From Xiphydria camelus (taxonomy: Eukaryota; Arthropoda; Insecta; Hymenoptera; Xiphydriidae), in contig OY783193.1 in assembly GCA_963678675.1 (NCBI GenBank), forward strand, positions 21,817,309 to 21,881,308: a stretch of 64,000 nucleotides of DNA, given 5' to 3'. Made by a program: the position numbers and the translations under genes. Each line of letters begins with the position of its first letter. The first letter of the stretch is position 1. Shown one piece after another: positions 33,640 through 43,871 of this stretch. Under the pieces are notes generated by a model. The model was not told the DNA's origin. It searched no databases and saw nothing but the letters and a program-made list of their open reading frames with translations.

Positions 33640-34260
33640 TATTATTATTAGTACTAAATAATAATAAAGAAATATTATTGTATTATTTGTATTATAATTT
33701 AATATTTTGTGAACGATTCCTATCTGAATTTCATCCGCGGAGTTAATTTTATAAATAATTTTAATAAAATCCTTTTCAGAGTGAATTTCACTCCGGACGG
33801 GATTAAATTAATTAAAAATCATCCACTCCGCATTCACTCCGCAAATCATTCCGCATTTAACTCCAGATTTTTTATAAATAATTTAAATAAAATCCTTTTC
33901 GGAGTGAATTTCACTCCGGACGGGATTAAATTAATTAAAAATCATCCACTCCGCATTTACTCCGCAAATCATTCCGCATTTAACTCCCGATTTTTTACAG
34001 TGTACGCAACACTACACAATCAAAAATCGGTAGTTCAATGCGGAGTGATTTGCAGAGTGATTTGCGGAGTGAATGCGGAGTGGATGATTTGTAATTACTT
34101 TAATCCCGTCCGGAGTGAAATTCACTCCGAAAAAGATTTATTTCAATTATTTATAAAATTAACTCCGCGAATGAAATTCAGATAGGAATCGTTCACAAAA
34201 TATTAAATTATAATACAAATAATACAATTAAATTATTATTATTTTCATTATTACTTTAGT
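33640..34260. repeat. Large palindrome with duplicated CACTCCG-rich unit
   Basis: The left half (33640-33985) holds two copies of a 130-bp unit ('aaatccttttc.gagtgaatttcactccggacgggatt'). The right half (34030-34260) is an inverted single copy ending in the same 'gaacgattcctatctgaattt' boundary. 'gattttttacagtgta' follows at 33990 and again at 34886, a likely shared terminus. The 158-codon frame across it arises from the repeat and is not a gene. Confidence 0.75.
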
Positions 34261-35711
34261 ACTAATAATAATATTTTAAAAATATTACAGTATTATTATT
34301 ACTATTATTATTACTATTATTTCATAAAAATATTACTCGTAAAAATATTATTTGCATGACCCCGTTGTCAAGATTAATGTGAATCATAGGACAGTTTTTA
34401 AGTTCAATGAATTTCTTGTCATTGAAAATAAAGAGTTTTATTTTTGAATTTGATAAGCCTAATAATGTATCGTTACTAACTCGAGATTAGTGTCTATAGG
34501 TATGTTAAATGATCAATTAGGTATTGATACCATGTGTATATGATACTTTAATTTTTCAACTATGTAACATAGTGAATTTTAATTTATTACACTCCCTGTT
34601 ATTATTTGCAATTTTCCAGAAAAGAATTTTTTGTCAAATACAAATTTATTTCAAGGTTAAGCATTGTATTTAAATGTTTTTGTGAATTTTATTGTATTTA
34701 ATTGATAATGTGAATTTTTGTGAATTAAATCTATATTCACTCCGAAATTGATGCGAAATCACTCCGCAATCAATACGCTGAAAAAAACTCCATGTTCACT
34801 CCGTCCGCGGAGTTCTTCTTTTTGTCACTCCGAAATTTCGAGTGTGATGGGAGTGAAAATTCACTCCGGATTCTCTCCCGATTTTTTACAGTGTATGCAA
34901 CTAGATTTGATCTAAAGCCCGTTTAATCTTCAAGGGTTACTACATTTTATAGCGGTAAAAATCGAATATCCAAACTAATTTAGGACTGTTATTCTATTGA
35001 AAAACAATGAGCGGATAAACCCTCCTCGCATTTGGGGCGTAGACCAGTGTGTTGGAGAAATGCGACACTCCTCGGGACCCTTTGAGCCATAAATTAGATC
35101 CGAAAAAGTTCGAGATTCCTGGCCGGGACCAGGACCGACCACTTGAGTTTCCTCGGTTTCGATGGGCTTTGAAGCATTGCGCAGGAGAGGTCTGCCTGCG
35201 CAGGTTACTTATTAAGGCGAACGCTAGTTCGCCTGGTCGAGAGAGAAAGAGCGATAGCCATGGCGAACAGCAGAGCCTTATTTACAGTAAAGAACGGAAA
35301 TTTAACCTATACGATATTTCACTACCATTTTTCCAGCTGACAATGGTTATAGACAACAGCGGGCGCTATAAAAAATGCTCTTCTTATGTCATATGTATAT
35401 AAATATTGCCAAGACACGCGTTAAAGATGCTTGTTAATGTTTATTATCGTACTTGAAAACACTCTCCGTATTTAACAATTATAAAACCCGTTCCGAATCC
35501 CGTATTTTTTAGTGTCATTAGTTTCACACAGATGGCGTTTTCTCCGATAGCTTGATGCGAGATCGCTATTCCGTCTGCTATGCTGGTAAAACAGTGCCTC
35601 TCGAATTAATTTTCTATCATCTGTCAACCGTAACGATCCGACAAAATAATGGCATATATTTGAATAATAAACGATAATCTGGAAACGAAAGGAGAAATTT
35701 GCAACCGCAAA
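34261..35711. other. No recognised gene
   Basis: AT-rich. 34735-34900 keeps more CACTCCG-type sequence ending in 'cgattttttacagtgta'. A 117-codon open frame at 35049-35402 matches nothing I know. Confidence 0.35.
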
Positions 35712-36413
35712 TTCCGTTTGACAGATACGATTCATCCTAATTCAAAACAGAGCTGGAAAGACTCGACTGGCTAAATGGTTAAATGGTACATGAACTTTGA
35801 CGATGATGAAAAACAGAAGCTGATAGAAGAAGTACACACGGTATAATTACTGTAAGGTATGCGAAACATACTCGTACTAATTTTGTGGAGGTAAGTCCTG
35901 GAACTCGATGGAATATCAAGACCAAGACGTTCGACAATGATACGCGTATCGTTGCTGCTCGTAACGATTCGTTCAGTTTAGTAACTTCAAAATAATCTAT
36001 AGATGTTACGCTGGCTTATATTTTTGTATCTGTGTCGATGTCAATGATAAGCCTAAAAAATGGGATTCTGTTTGACAGATACGATTCATCCTAATTCAAA
36101 ACAGAGCTGGAAAGACTCGACTCGCTAAATAGTTAAATGGTACATGAACTTTGACGATGATGAAAAACAGACGCTGATAGAGGAAGAACACGCGATATAG
36201 TTACTGTAAGGGATGCGAAGCATACTTATTTTGTGGTGGTAAGTCCTAGAAATCCATGGAATATCAAGACCAAGACGCTCGACAATGCTGCACATATCGT
36301 TACTGTTCATAATGATTCTTTCAGTTTCGTAACTTCAAAATAATCTATAGATGTTACGCTGGCTTAGATTTTTGTATCTGTGTCGATGTCAATGATAAGT
36401 CTAAAAAATAAAG
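35712..36413. repeat. Two-copy tandem repeat of 354 bp upstream of the Helitron ORF
   Basis: 'gtttgacagatacgattcatc' begins the units at 35712 and 36066, and both end in 'gtcaatgataag.ctaaaaaat'. Identity is high, with a few small indels. The second copy ends 20 bp before the first Helitron Met, so it probably belongs to the Helitron's 5' leader or subterminal region. Confidence 0.8.
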
Positions 36414-36432
36414 GGAGCTATTGATTGGTACG

Positions 36433-37830
36433 ATGGACGTTGATCATTCTTCTTTTTATCGCATACACCTCAGCGATCCCGTAGAAACCGGTGAAGAGCA
36501 ACAATCAATACCAAATTCTCAGAATGACATTTTATCTGAACATTCGTATGCTTCGCAACAAGTGGTGAGAAGGGTCACTAAAAGAGTAGTAACGTGGCAA
36601 AAATTACCACAATTGGATCTTCTGCTTCTTCAACAAGAAGAAATACAGAAAATTGAGAACGGTGAATGTCTTAATGACAAACACATGAGTGTTTTTACTT
36701 CTATCGTCCAGAATAGTACTCAATACATGCCTTACGAGACCATTTACATCCAAAAACCTGCTAAAATTTTTCCGGTGCCTTCGCAAACTGATCATATACA
36801 AATTTTGCCTTCTCTAAATCACTGGGTATGCAGTTACTACGATTGCCGCCAAGATCAATTATTAATTTATGATTCGTTGAATAATAGCAACATCGATGAA
36901 CATCAGAAACTGTTTCTCCAATGATTATATATCCTGATTTCAATCTTGATAACATACGATTTCCGAAGGTTCAAAGACAAGAAAATAATACTGACTGTGG
37001 TTTATTTGCTATTGCGTTCGCTGTGTCATTAATTTTAGGCAAGAAACCTGAAACATTATTCTACTGTACAGAAAGTATGCGCTGTCACTTACTGAAAATT
37101 TTGACCGATCGCACAATCACGCATTTTCCTTTATATTCTGACAAAGAAAGTGCATCAGGTAATTTGTCGAATATGGTTTCGGCCGTGACACCAAAGTACA
37201 AAATCACATTAAGTAAAAGAAAATATGAAGATTCTGTTACGAATATAAATGATTGTGAGCCAAATGCAGAAACAGAAGGAAAGGTATGTAAAAAGTCGAA
37301 GACTCAAAAAATGCACAAAATCCGCGAAGAAAAAGAAAATTTCGTACGGAATTTGATGGAACATTTGGACATCAAGTCGGAAACTTCCAGACGAATGGAA
37401 GCTGAGGATTTAGTTAAGTGGTCTCTAGCTAAAAGAGAGAACGATACAAATCGGCTACAGCGGACTTTAGAAAAATGTAACTCAAAAGCTACAGAAATAC
37501 TGGAAAGGGTTGCACAGTGCACTGCAGATATTGAGTCAAAGCTTGCAGCGCTTTGTGGGATATCTAGGCATTGCGCCACAACCGAAGCACATTTTTCAGT
37601 AACTTCATATAATCAAGGATATCGATTTCCCGAAAATCTTATTCTTAATGAAAATGGCCAACTACTAAATGTATTACCTGCACATGTACATAAAAAGCAA
37701 AAACAAAAACATGGACTTGCGACGATGCCATATGTAAACTCGATAATGTTGACGTACTGCAAAAGTATGAAAATTTTGTTCGATCATTGCAATCAGCTAC
37801 ATTTGGTAATGTTAACTTACTAGTAAAAAA
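36433..37830 (+). pseudogene. Helitron Ulp1/C48-like SUMO protease region
   Basis: The Met at 36433 (MDVDHSSFYR...) is preferred because the same phrase recurs at 47748. The catalytic order of the C48 family is visible: His in 'LNHWVCSYYD' (near 36820), Asp in 'LLIYDSLNN' (near 36870) and Cys in 'NNTDCGLFAIAFA' (near 36995). 'GECLNDKHM' near 36665 corresponds to the usual substrate-groove start. A frame change near 36920 lies between Asp and Cys. After it, 300 codons follow with a KKSKTQKMHKIREEKENF-type basic/coiled stretch. The family cleaves SUMO-like modifiers. In transposons its role is not established. Confidence 0.8.
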
Positions 37831-39046
37831 CATTCAACAATGCAGTACAGCGCACTCAAATTCATTAAAACGTAGTCATCCTGAAAGTTGTTACGCTGAT
37901 TGCACAACATGCTCTTCGTCAATCATTGCAGTACGCATTTTGGCCCCTAATTTTCCATTAGTTCGATACGTCAGTACTTCGACATACGCTGTTGTAAGAC
38001 TTCACACATCTATTGCAAAATTGGCTTCAGCACTACGAAATGGTGATCACATTTCTGGATCATGCGCGTAAACTATGTAAACAGAGTACATCATCTTACG
38101 TACATAGAAATATCGCTATTGAATTCGATGAAACAATTATTCAATAAACTTACAAGAAAGCTTTTTCCGTTCTGACTAAAAAATCCAGTGATATGCCAGA
38201 TCGTGTTTGCCTCTCATGTAATAAACTTAGTTCAAGAGAGCACGTTCACGAAATAAGTAGAATTAAACAACCTACAAACAACGTTCTTTGGGATCGTTTG
38301 ATGAATGATGCAACAGATAAAAACCGAGATTATCAGTATGTTTGCAAATATTGCATTTCTAAAATTCGAGCTAATCAAATGCCCCCTACATGTGTTTTGA
38401 ATAAGCTTGAAGTGGATTCTCTACCATCAGAGATTATGAGATTGAATGAATATGAAAAAATTTTGATTCAAAGGGCCAAATCCTTTCAAACGGTTACAAC
38501 AATGAACACCGTGGCGAATAAAAAACTGCCAGCAATACGTTTAGTACTTAAAGTAAAAGGACGAACTTTTCATCTTCCACTGCCGTTAGAGGAGACACTT
38601 CAAAAAATCTGTCCAGACAACGTTGCATTAAATAAATATCATCAATTGCATATTCTTGTACGAGGATTGCCAAATGTCAAAACCAAGAGAATAATACAAA
38701 ATTTGGTTAATGTCAATCATGTCTATGAATGTTTAAAGAAATTGAAAGAAATCAACCCTCTGTACAAAAACATTGCCTTGCCTAAGAATGCGCAAGATTT
38801 ATTAGCAGATCTTCATGATGCAGTATTTGAAGTGAATGAAAACGAATGTTACGAAAACGCTTTTGATGCAAGTGATGAAGATATATGCGACGTGAACATA
38901 GGCAATGATATTGATGAAGAACTTGCACATGAAAACAATGAAAACACATATTGTGAAGATAATGATGCTGATAAACAAGATAAACAAGCTCTACTAACTC
39001 AGGTCTTGGAATCGGATGGATTCTATGAACAGTATACAATCTATCC
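37740..39046 (+). pseudogene. Helitron Cys-rich segment and DUF6570-like region
   Basis: After a frame change near 37760 the product continues as 'NVNLLVKNIQQCSTAHSNSLKR', 'CYADCTTCSSS' and 'YAVVRLHTSIAKLASALRNGDH'. It shifts again near 38060-38190 into the 38193 frame with 'MPDRVCLSCNKLSS', 'YVCKYCISKIRANQMPPTCVLNKL', 'LNEYEKILIQRAKSFQTV' and 'KGRTFHLPLPLEETL'. CxxC pairs suggest zinc binding. The latter part matches the DUF6570 domain that precedes the Rep domain in many animal Helitrons. Coding breaks off at 39046 after 'EQYTIYP', and the natural continuation is found at 42888. Confidence 0.75.
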
Positions 39047-39287
39047 CCCCACAAAAACAGATTCTCTGTAAAAAAAGGCGGCATGTTCATTCAGTGCCAA
39101 CAAAAATTGATACGTAAAATACTCTCCAAAAAAGATTTGAAATCAATTAAGATCGCCATGTTCAAGATTTATGTATTAAAAGTAAAAGGCATCATTTGAA
39201 AGGAAAATTATTGTAAATCAAGTTACTAAAAAATTCGACTAAAAAAATTTATAAAAAAATTTTAATAAAAAAGAACTTGCCGCGTTT
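39047..39287 (+). repeat. Dispersed repeat X, copy 1
   Basis: Starts 'cccccacaaaaacagattctctg' and ends '...gaacttgccgcg'. Its inverted copy lies at 39538-39778, about 250 bp away, and a third copy at 54250-54500. All share 'aaaaaaggcggcatgttcattcag'. Confidence 0.8.
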
Positions 39288-39493
39288 TTTTCTTCAAAAT
39301 AAAAAATTCAGACAGAATTATACTCGATGTTTATGCACTTATGATTTTAAATAAATTCATACACTTATAATATGATACCACCAGTATACCGAATGTCGCA
39401 CGGGAAACCGATTAGGCGGGGGCCTTCTGAAATTCTCTGAATTTGACTTCGGCAGTGTAATTTATGAATCACTCTAGCACCGTCCAAGCACTG

Positions 39494-40060
39494 CCAATTA
39501 TTCGGCATAGTAGACAAAATATGAAAACTTAAACGCGGCAAGTTCTTTTTTATTAAAATTTTTTTATAAATTTTTTTAGTCGAATTTTTTAGTAACTTGA
39601 TTTACAATAATTTTCCTTTCAAATGATGCCTTTTACTTTTAATACATAAATCTTGAACATGGCGATCTTAATTGATTTCAAATCTTTTTTGGAGAGTATT
39701 TTACGTATCAATTTTTGTTGGCACTGAATGAACATGCCGCCTTTTTTTACAGAGAATCTGTTTTTGTGGGGGGATTTCACTACTTTTTGGAATTTATTCA
39801 TGAGGAAGATACGTATGTACACCCGGGCTCACGGAATCTGTCGCTGGTGACTTTTTTTAAATGTTATTTTTAAACGTACTAACCAATGATTAATCAATCC
39901 TCGTGCTTTCATTAACGAGAGTAGACGTCACCGTAGCTAATGAGGGCATGAGAATTAATTGTTCACTGGTTAGTACGTTTAAAAATAAGGTTTAAAAAAA
40001 GTCACCAGCGACAGATTCCGTGAGCACGGGTGTACATGTAGAAGAATAGCTGTTTATTAC
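39494..40060 (-). repeat. Dispersed repeat X, copy 2, carrying a nested MITE
   Basis: This inverted copy extends further than copy 1 on both sides. It reaches 'ccaattattcgg' at 39494 and 'tgaataaattccaaaaagta' near 39790, where the MITE at 39816-40036 splits it from 'tgtagaagaatagct'. Copy 3 at 54197-54537 shows the unsplit order. Confidence 0.75.
39816..40036. mobile_element. MITE of about 221 bp nested in repeat X
   Basis: TGTACACCCGGGCTCACGGA at 39816 pairs with the inverted end at 40036. The arms extend about 85 bp through 'gtcgctggtgac' and 'aacgtactaacca'. The corresponding place at 54208-54214 ('ctacatgtacgtat') lacks it. A duplication of TA or TAC fits, but the exact boundary is ambiguous. 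A short partial terminus repeats at 40062-40096. Confidence 0.75.
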
Positions 40061-40119
40061 CACCAGCGACAGATGCGGTGTCCCCGGGTGTACATGTAGG
40101 AGAATAGTTTTTTATTATT

Positions 40120-40290
40120 AAGTATTACTGCAGAACGAGTAGGTTAGAAGATTTTCATAAAGACTCACGATTTTCTGACATATCATCTCGTACAGGTGCA
40201 ACCGAAGAGGATCTAACTCGTGTCCTGTCCGTAAAAAGATGACTCGATGGACATCGGAGAATGTCAGTCTTGTCAGCGAGCGCCTTCATC
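40120..40290 (+). repeat. Dispersed repeat Y, copy 1
   Basis: 'attactgcagaacgagtaggt.agaagattttca' through 'ctcgatggacatcggagaatgtcag' recurs at 52235-52400 (same strand) and 52915-53045 (inverted). It is non-coding. It shows that the blocks on either side of the Rep-helicase half draw on the same repeats. Confidence 0.75.
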
Positions 40291-40825
40291 CATAGTACCC
40301 ATAGTACTTTCATTGCAATATGGGCTTTTCGTTCCAACTATTCCTGCTTTAAGGAGGTTCGACTACCAGACGAAAACCAACTTACAGCCCTAATTTTTTT
40401 ATATGATATACACGAATACTTTACACAACTAATACGAAAATTTGAGCAATATAGACCGTCTATAGTTTCTTCGTTATTTTATTCTAAAGTTGACCACTTT
40501 TAACATATCGCCTTATGGCAGACGATTGTACTAAGGTAGATTATCACTGACTTTAACACACATTCCGCCAACTTTAGACTTTGAAAGACTAGTAATTTGA
40601 CAGATGAAATATTAAGGATTATGTAAAAAATAAGTAAATTGGGTTTTACCGTATAGTTGCAACGTAATATTGTCATGAAATTCGTTTTGACTTCGCAAAC
40701 CATTAGCATGCCATATTAACGGGTAGAAGAAGTCGAAGGCGATGGAGTGGAGGCGATGAACTAAAAATAAAATAAAATTTAGTATATAAATCGAAACTTG
40801 TAGTAGGAAGGCAGAGGGCAAGCAC

Positions 40826-41955
40826 CGATGAGAAAAAAAATAGAAATAAAGTATTATAGTTACCCCGATATTGTAGTTACTCCGATGATTTGTTCTTCTC
40901 CCACGACTTAGATTCTCCAATATGTAGAAATATACCGTCTTCCCATACTGACAGTATACATTCATTTTACCTCTAATATGCCGGAATTAAAAATCTCTAG
41001 AACTCTGCGGTACAATGCCACGGTAGGAATATCAAATTCTACCGACATGACATGCTTCGACAAGGTCTGTATCAACTTTAGCATTATATTGGGGGCACTG
41101 CACTAATCCTGTGGCACATTTTTCTATCTGAGAATCGTTCTGAAAAAAATAGAAATAAAGTATTATAGTTACCCCGATATTGTAGTTACTCCGATGATTT
41201 GTTCTTCTCCCACGACTTAGATTCTCCAATATGTAGAAATATACCGTCTTCCCATACTGACAGTATACATGCATTTTACCTTTAATATGCCGGAATTAAA
41301 AATCTCTAGAACTCTGCGGTACAATGCCACGGTAGGAATATCAAATTCTACCGACATGACATACTTCGACAAGGTCTGTATCAACTTTAGCATTATATTG
41401 GGGGCACTGCACTAATCCTGTGGCACATTTTTCTATCTGGGAAAGCCGTGGTAGAAAAGTAGGAGATACGATAGAATTGGATTACAATAATGAAGTAATT
41501 ATTTTATTATCTTTTCTTTATCGATATATTTTCCCTTTCGTATTATTAAAAGTTCCAATTATAATAATATGCTTTCCCAGATAGAAAAATGTGCCACAGG
41601 ATTAGTGCAGTGCCCTTAATATACCGCTAAAGTTGATACAGACCTTGTCGAAGCATGTCATGTCGGTAGAACCTGATATTCATACCGTGGCATTGTACCG
41701 CAGAGTTCTAGAGATTTTTAATTCCGGCATATTGGAGGTAAAATGCATGTATACTGTCAGTACGGGAAGACGATATATTATCGGAACGCTGTACAGCTGT
41801 ACTACCATAATAATATGCTTTCCTAGATAGAAAAATGTGCCACAGGATTAGTGCAGTGCCCTTAATATACCGCTAAAGTTGATACAGACCTTGTCGAAGC
41901 ATGTCATGTCGGTAGAACCTGATATTCACACCGTGGCATTGTACCGCAATTCTAG
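40826..41955. repeat. 309-bp tandem repeat followed by inverted copies
   Basis: A unit with 'gtattatagttaccccgatattg', 'tctccaatatgtagaaatat', 'ctctagaactctgcggtac' and 'gccacaggattagtgcagtgc' (as complement) occurs twice head to tail (starting 40851 and 41160). Partial inverted copies follow at 41580-41765 and 41828-41955. Between them (41443-41570) lies a copy of the 'gccgtggtagaaaa.taggagatac' repeat common at 49-53 kb. Confidence 0.75.
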
Positions 41956-42012
41956 AGAATTCTTTTCTACCTAGGTTGATTTTTGACTGCGAAGAAAAAT
42001 CAAATTTCCACC

Positions 42013-42886
42013 AATCCGTCCCGTTCTCGTATGGCGCTGAAAACAAAAAATAGAATAACCACAAAGATATTTGTTCTGTATAAGGGATGAAAATGAGGTT
42101 AAGACAGTCAGTTAGGAAGTTACTTATCTGATGCCACTTCTTCCGAGATATAGATGTCTCCTTCCCTGTTCTTCATGCACCAGCAACCAAAGAAAAATGA
42201 CACTGCTTCCGTGCACTGTTTTGATTATTAAAAAAAAAATCTAAACGATTTGATAATAGCTAGCTGTCAGAGCGTCTGTCACATTCACCACTGTTGAGAT
42301 TCACTACTCCGATTACACTGAATTTGTACTTTTTATTAACAAGCGCGTCCGAGGATCGAAAAAATGCGAGGGATATCGTTTCGCGAATGGAAATATTTTT
42401 AAATTTTGAAAAACAACTAAACATTCAAGAAATATAGTCTCTCACACACTCTCACATACATTTTTGATGGCGTATGCGTGTGGCCGCATCTGTGTACACA
42501 TTTCCGACCATGGCCGAATACCGCCGAAGACAGGCGGAATTTTTGTGACATTTTTACATATATATATCGCCCGAGAAATCGGATTCTCGACTTTAATGGG
42601 GCGAGGGGCGTGGCTTCGCGTTGCTAAGGAAAAATCTCTGTTAATATGTAACTTACAACATTTACTCTGGTCTCTATCGATAGAGAATAGTCGATTTATA
42701 TGGCGTAACTAAGCATAGTTTTGGTTATAACCGTATATTTATTGAGAAAATTCGATGTTAAAATTGAGGGGTGAAGGGGGCAGACATTTTTCCTGTAAAG
42801 ATACACGGGTGCTCGCGGCGACAGCGCTGGCGGCGTCGTTCTGACGACTTGAATGAACATGCCGCGAGACACTACCGTGTCTCTTG
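42013..42886 (-). repeat. Long inverted repeat, left arm
   Basis: This sequence is an inverted copy of 48374-49243 over about 870 bp, with small differences throughout (roughly 80-85% by eye). Shared blocks include 'gcgtctgtca', 'ctctatcgatagag', 'cgcccgagaaatcgg' and 'gacactaccgtgtctcttgat', and the last forms the terminus at the Helitron junction. It ends exactly where Rep coding resumes. Confidence 0.8.
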
Positions 42887-42887
42887 A

Positions 42888-43870
42888 TCCGTTGCATGGC
42901 AAAAGGTCGTACGATACAGATACCAATTTATATCAAATGAAAAAAGTAGATGATGCCCCCATTGATGATAGAGAAAAAAAATTAGACCTCCTTTGTTTTC
43001 CTGATCTATATCCGTACGGAATAAATGGGCAACACGAAGATCGCGAAGTGAAACTTTCAGATTATGAGTACATTAGGGTTAGACTTATGTCAAAGTATCC
43101 TCAGTTTAGGTTGAACATGCAATATTTGTTCTTCTTGCTTAATAATAGTAATATGCGACAACTGCAGACTGGCATTTACCATAAACTGAATGTTCCGAAT
43201 CCTCGCTTACAGTATACCGCAGGAAATTACTTAAATTTATTGGATAGTAATCAAATGGAACAAAATTTAAACACGGTGTTCTCCAGACTTCGCAATACAG
43301 AAGAATTTTGGAAGATACCGCGAAGTAATCTCACATGTATGGTGGACCATTACGGACCAGCTACATGGTTCCTCACACTTAGCCCTTCTGAGTGGCTGTG
43401 GAGCGATATGGCTCATTACATTAGACAAGTTAATGCCCCGAAATTGGATAAAATACCAAATAGCGAATTAATTGCTGCGGATCCAGTTTCGGCATCAAGG
43501 TTTATGGATAACAAATTCCATGCAATGTTAGCATTCATATTGTCCGATGATGCGCCTTTGGGAAAAATTAAACACTATTTTTGGAGACGTGAATACCAAG
43601 GTAGAGGCACGCAACACTTTCATCTACTTCTATGGGTCGAAAATGCTCCGGTCATTGGGGAATGCACAAATGAGGAAGTTGCAGAATTCATACTAAGATA
43701 CGTCACCTGCAAAATTCCAAACAAGGCAAGTTCTCCAAAGCTGTACGCACACGTCACTAAGCATCAAATGCACCACCACAATAATTATTGCTTGCGGACA
43801 AAAAAAACTGCTGCAGGTTTCTGCAAGGTATGTCGATTTAGTTTCCCAAGACCGTTATAACAGAGCTCAT
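42888..43870 (+). pseudogene. Helitron Rep (HUH endonuclease) domain
   Basis: Coding resumes with 'LHGKRSYDTDTNLYQMKKVDDAPIDDR' and 'LCFPDLYPYGINGQHEDREVKL'. 'ATWFLTLSPSEWLWSDM' follows, and the metal-binding HUH motif is in 'GRGTQHFHLLLWVENAP' (His-Phe-His, codons at about 43613-43621). These are hallmarks of the Helitron_like_N domain, which nicks one strand and holds the 5' end through a tyrosine. A Met at 42853 precedes this but derives from the inserted repeat; the true upstream part ends at 39046. The frame shifts near 43860, at 'FSFPRP'. Confidence 0.88.
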
Positions 43871-43871
43871 C

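Larger units (their letters stand above)
39047..42887. repeat. 3.84-kb repeat block interrupting the Helitron
   Basis: ATCC is present at both junctions (39043-39046 and 42887-42890), and the split tyrosine-proline codons (TAT/CC) resume in the same frame on the right. The block contains an inverted pair (39047-39287 with 39538-39778), a nested MITE, a tandem 309-bp repeat and an inverted-repeat arm. At least two elements inserted next to each other, or one composite, could explain it. Confidence 0.7.

Noticed and set aside
33709..34185. 158-codon frame on the plus strand
   Set aside because: It runs through a duplicated palindrome, and the protein repeats follow the DNA repeats.
35049..35402. 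117-codon plus-strand frame
   Set aside because: Unrecognised product with no homologous copy in the window.
36433..37100. Ulp1-like region as a host SUMO protease gene
   Set aside because: It is frameshifted, sits in line with Helitron DUF6570 and Rep sequence, and has a duplicated start near the Helitron's other end.
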